40,741 bases of DNA from Blastocatellia bacterium (GTDB taxonomy: Bacteria > Acidobacteriota > Blastocatellia > UBA7656): assembly GCA_023265195.1 (NCBI GenBank), contig JAHFUG010000011.1, forward strand, positions 1 to 40,741, written 5' to 3'. Numbering within the stretch: the stretch's first letter is position 1; every line of letters begins with the position of its first letter. This document shows, piece after piece, positions 36,811 through 40,741 of the stretch. A model generated the notes under the pieces. It made no database searches. It was not told the origin of the DNA and was given only the letters and a program-made list of their open reading frames with translations. Both the position numbers and the translations under genes were made by a program.

Positions 36811-37092
36811 CCAAAAGCTGACGGCTGAAAGCTGATCGCGCTTTTTCGCGGACTGCGCGGGAGAATTGGTTGCCCGACGGCCCATTTTGTCGCGGCGCAG
36901 TCCGCGAAAAAGCCTAGCCGCTTACGGAAATAAGAACGACAACAAGTTGGTTCCTAATATAAGAGCCTATGAGCAAACGGCTCAGCGCCTCGTCGAGTTC
37001 AAACGCATGCTCACCGGACTAATCCAAAAGCTGAGCGCTGACGGCTGAAATGCTGATCGCGCTTTTTCGCGGAGCGCAGTCTACGAAAAAGC
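36811..37092. repeat. Direct repeats with strong inverted repeats
   Basis: The stretch CCAAAAGCTG...GACGGCTGAAA..GCTGATCGCGCTTTTTCGCGG occurs at 36811 and again at 37024 in the same orientation, the second with small insertions. The first copy forms a 19-bp perfect inverted repeat GCTTTTTCGCGGACTGCGC (36840-36858) with 36895-36913, 36-nt loop. The second forms a 9-bp perfect stem, 13 bp with mismatches (37061-37092). There is no T-run right after the stems, so I do not call them terminators. Confidence 0.7.
36920..37048 (+). pseudogene. Possible remnant of a four-helix-bundle (23S IVS-type) protein
   Basis: In plus-strand frame 2 the last part of the track ORF 36866..37048 reads EQTAQRLVEFKRMLTGLIQKL before its stop. 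This resembles the C-terminal helix of four-helix-bundle proteins (often R/K-ML-x-x-LI-x-x-L). No matching N-terminal half is found upstream, which is repeat DNA. If real it is a decayed fragment. The resemblance is short and could be chance. Confidence 0.3.
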
Positions 37093-37219
37093 CCAGGCCA
37101 CTCACCTTTTCAGGCTGGCGATTCGGTAGAAGCTATTATCATTCCTCATACGTGTGCTCCTGCCATGCAAAACGACCATCCCTTACGTAGGAAAAGTTAT
37201 TCGATAGGAGTCTTTGCCT

Positions 37220-39775
37220 TCAAATCTTCAAATCATATCCGGTCAATTCCCGGAACCTCTCAAGCAGCGTCGGCCATTCGGCGCTGTCGCGGGGCGGCGC
37301 GCTCGCGCACTTGATCCGCACCCTGCGCCCAGCGATGTGAAAGCTGGGTTTTCCTACCAGCCCCCATTCGCGCGGGATGATGTCCTCGAGAACCTGAACC
37401 ATGGCGACTTGATTCGGCTCACTCTTGATGCTCAAGGGCCAGCCGATTCTCGCCGCCAGCCGTTCGAGCTTCTCAACGTCCCGCATTCCGACCTCAGGCG
37501 TGATAAACGATAACTCGATGAATTGCCTCCTGCCTTCCGACTTGAGCGACTTCTTGTATGGCCGCGAGGTCGCGACGGTATCGCTGAATTCGTCGTCGAT
37601 CGCCCGGTATGCGGCGTTGATCTCCATCGCCTTCCTCGATCCCGGCGGAAAACGCGGCAGGCCTCTCGACGGGGCCTCCGAAGCAGCGGACGACGGCGGC
37701 TTGATCTCGAGTTTGAAGCCGGTCTGTTCTTTTAAGCGCGCGGCGGCGGCCTGAACCGCTTCGGGCGGCAAGGGCGCGGCGACGGAAACCACAACCTCGT
37801 TCCGGTCCAGATGAATGCCGGGCTCGCACAGCAGGGCGATACCCTCAGGCAAGCATCTGGCGGCCTCTTCGGCGAGCCGCTTCTGATGAACTGCTTTGCT
37901 GACCTCGAAGGTCCAGCCCGTATCAGCCAGCAGTTGTTCGATCTGCTCTTTGTAACGCTCGCCGGCCACGAGCGGAAACTCAAACGTCAGCGTCAATCTG
38001 CGATTAGCCGGATCGTAGCCGGTGCGATATAGGCCCGTTTCCGCCCCAAGCGCCTTCACCAGTCGCTGCAGAAGTTGATTCGGCTCGGCGAACCCCTTCC
38101 TTTTCACTCCGACTTCGCCGCCCTCGCCGCTCAGGTAATACAAACGCGGCCTATCGGCGCGGCGGTAAAAATGTTCGCTCGCATTGAGCAGCCCTATCAC
38201 TTCCGTGTATTGATCCTCATTCCAACTGCGCAACCCGTACCAGAGATCGAGTAACTCGACGATGCTCCACGCCCGCTGTGACTCGGCGGAGGCTCGCAGC
38301 TGCCCGGCAAACCCGGGCATGGCTTCGGCGGTGAGACGAGCGCCGCCGCCAAGTATCTCGCGTTGCTCGAGCGGCTGCGCGCTCGTTCTCTTTTCATCGA
38401 ACCGCAGGGTTTGGCCCGTCTTGGGCAGATGGATCGGCCGCTTGCGAGTCCCGGAGCGGCGGAGCATCTCGGCGAGCGCCGGCCTGGCCGTGCCTTCTCC
38501 GTGAACGAGGACGACGTGACGGGGATTGATCATCTCGATCAAGGCGGCAATCTCGCCGGCGTCCGCATGCGCCGAGAGCGCGTACTTGGCGACGCTGCAT
38601 TTTACTTCCAATGCGGCGCCGCCTATCGTTACGTGGTTAGTCTGACCGGCCGCCAGTTCCAGGAGTTGGCGTCCCGGCGACTCTTCATCTTGATATCCCG
38701 TTATCGCGAGCCCGTTGCGATTGTCGGCCAGGATCGTTTTCGCGTAATACGCGCTGGCGCCGCCGGTGAGCATGCCGGAACTGGCGATGATCACGCAGCG
38801 ATCGCCGGCGAGAATTCCGTCTCGATCGGTTGGCGCGGCGACGCTGCGAATCTCATCCACGACGTTGAAGAACGGATTGCCGTGCCGCCCGATTAGCTGC
38901 TGCAGGTAAGGCGTCTGGTCCTCGGGGAAGCCTGAATAGACGCTGCAGACCGGCCGAACCATGCCGTCGATGTAAACGGGAAATCGCGGGAGCCGCTTTG
39001 CGCGAAACTCGCGCAAGAGAATAAGGATGACCTCCTGCGCGCGGCCTACGGCGAAGGCCGGAATGAGCAGCTTGCCTCTGCCCAACATCACCGCCTGGAC
39101 CATCTCCAGGAGACGCTGCTCTTCGATGGCCCGGCCCGAGTGCAGGCGGTCACCGTAGGTAGACTCGATAACCAGGACCTCGGGGTGAAAGCCGGCCGGC
39201 GCGGTCATGCCTGACACGGTGATTTGATCGGCCGCCGAGATGTCGCCGGAGAAGAGCACTCGGCGCGTCCGCCCTCGTTCTATACCCTCGATGCCGACCG
39301 ACGCGGCGCCGAGAATGTGGCCCGCTGGAAACCAGGTCGCCACAAGGCCGGAGTTGCCGATTTCCAGGGGCGAGCCGGCCGGAACCGCAATCATCCGATC
39401 CAGCATCGATTCGACCGTCGGCTTGGAGTAGAGGGGCAGCTCGCCCTCGGTCTCGGCCTTGCTGCGCATGATGTTGAGCGCATCGCGGAGCAATACCTCA
39501 ACCAGCTTGCGCGTCGGACCCGTGCAGTAGATAGGCACGGATGGAAAATGCTGATGCAGGACCGGCAGCGCCCCGCTGTGGTCCATGTGAGCGTGAGTGA
39601 CCAGCACCGCGTCGAGATGAGTCAACCGGGATTTGGTAATAGCTTCGAGGTCAGGCAGGACGTCCGCCCTGTTCATCCGAATGCCGCAATCGACCAGCAC
39701 TCGTCCGCTGCCTATTTCGACGATGGCGCTGCTCGCGCCGATTTCATTGCCGCCGCCCAGAAAGCTGATGTTCAT
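37220..39775 (-). CDS. MBL-fold beta-CASP hydrolase with long C-terminal extension
   Basis: 851 residues from the ATG at 39775 (MNISFLGGGNEIGASS). I reject the track start at 39847 because AGAGGTGAG immediately precedes 39775. The N-terminal half has the metallo-beta-lactamase motifs LVDCGIR, HAHMDHSG (~60), PAGHILGA and FSGDIS, plus beta-CASP features ESTYGD, SAHAD and VLVHGEG, as in CPSF73-like RNases. It is likely an RNA-processing nuclease or related hydrolase. Residues from about 450 to 851 form an extra region of about 400 residues, unlike the usual length near 450-470, with several mixed alpha/beta repeats (e.g. LLADTGWTFEVSKAVHQ, LAARIGWPLSIKSEPNQ). These may be substrate-binding modules. 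It is monocistronic by spacing. Confidence 0.9.
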   Translation of the reverse strand: MNISFLGGGNEIGASSAIVEIGSGRVLVDCGIRMNRADVLPDLEAITKSRLTHLDAVLVTHAHMDHSGALPVLHQHFPSVPIYCTGPTRKLVEVLLRDALNIMRSKAETEGELPLYSKPTVESMLDRMIAVPAGSPLEIGNSGLVATWFPAGHILGAASVGIEGIERGRTRRVLFSGDISAADQITVSGMTAPAGFHPEVLVIESTYGDRLHSGRAIEEQRLLEMVQAVMLGRGKLLIPAFAVGRAQEVILILLREFRAKRLPRFPVYIDGMVRPVCSVYSGFPEDQTPYLQQLIGRHGNPFFNVVDEIRSVAAPTDRDGILAGDRCVIIASSGMLTGGASAYYAKTILADNRNGLAITGYQDEESPGRQLLELAAGQTNHVTIGGAALEVKCSVAKYALSAHADAGEIAALIEMINPRHVVLVHGEGTARPALAEMLRRSGTRKRPIHLPKTGQTLRFDEKRTSAQPLEQREILGGGARLTAEAMPGFAGQLRASAESQRAWSIVELLDLWYGLRSWNEDQYTEVIGLLNASEHFYRRADRPRLYYLSGEGGEVGVKRKGFAEPNQLLQRLVKALGAETGLYRTGYDPANRRLTLTFEFPLVAGERYKEQIEQLLADTGWTFEVSKAVHQKRLAEEAARCLPEGIALLCEPGIHLDRNEVVVSVAAPLPPEAVQAAAARLKEQTGFKLEIKPPSSAASEAPSRGLPRFPPGSRKAMEINAAYRAIDDEFSDTVATSRPYKKSLKSEGRRQFIELSFITPEVGMRDVEKLERLAARIGWPLSIKSEPNQVAMVQVLEDIIPREWGLVGKPSFHIAGRRVRIKCASAPPRDSAEWPTLLERFRELTGYDLKI

Positions 39776-40741
<966 letters not shown>

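Larger units (their letters stand above)
36522..37219. other. 698-bp intergenic region, repeats and probable operon promoter
   Basis: No intact gene seen. It separates the beta-CASP gene from the NRPS operon and must hold the operon promoter unless transcription reads through. A weak minus-strand pair TTGGGT-17 bp-CATATG around 36557-36590 can be drawn but is poor. From 36681 to about 36755 there is a degenerate tandem motif (GGGGCGAAC..GCGATCCA, spacing 28 bp). Repeats and a gene remnant on the right are listed separately. Confidence 0.55.

Noticed and set aside
36840-36913. Rho-independent terminator
   Set aside because: The stem is strong but the loop is 36 nt and no T-tract follows on either strand.

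Overview
The window is about 60% GC by eye and is almost entirely coded on the minus strand. The best lineage clue is the MacB/FtsX-type permease at 3514-5964. It has no ATPase domain and matches the ADOP class of orphan permeases, which is expanded in Acidobacteriota. I therefore lean towards an acidobacterium or a close soil relative. This is an inference; there is no rRNA or other marker gene in the window.

Layout in the direction of transcription (right to left). At the far right, on the plus strand, is a BrnT-like toxin with an overlapping probable antitoxin that runs off the window. Next is a minus-strand MBL-fold/beta-CASP hydrolase with a long unexplained C-terminal half. About 700 bp of repeat-rich intergenic DNA follows. 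Then comes a compact run of twelve minus-strand genes (36521 to 3514), with gaps of 70 bp or less and several start/stop overlaps: Ldh_2-type oxidoreductase, VOC protein, TIM-barrel sugar isomerase/epimerase, sulfotransferase, Gfo/Idh/MocA oxidoreductase, CE4 deacetylase, family 2 glycosyltransferase, extended SDR, alpha/beta hydrolase, two giant NRPSs and the ADOP permease. An 845-bp gap with palindromic and tandem repeats separates this from a flavocytochrome c-like protein and a truncated MFS transporter.

The heart of the window is a lipopeptide assembly line: FAAL-ACP-[C-A-PCP]x4 on a 4954-aa protein, then [C-A-PCP]x2-C on a 2637-aa protein. Hand-read specificity codes suggest fatty acyl-Gly-X-Ala-Val-Z-Ser, with X (DSALIAEVW) and Z (DLFLLGITY) unassigned. 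No epimerase, methyltransferase or thioesterase domain is visible, and the line ends in a condensation domain with an intact HHxxxDGW motif. The co-transcribed sugar-type genes and the sulfotransferase suggest that the lipopeptide is joined to a sugar and/or sulfated. The product would be an acyl hexapeptide glycoconjugate that I cannot match to a known compound; that part is inference.
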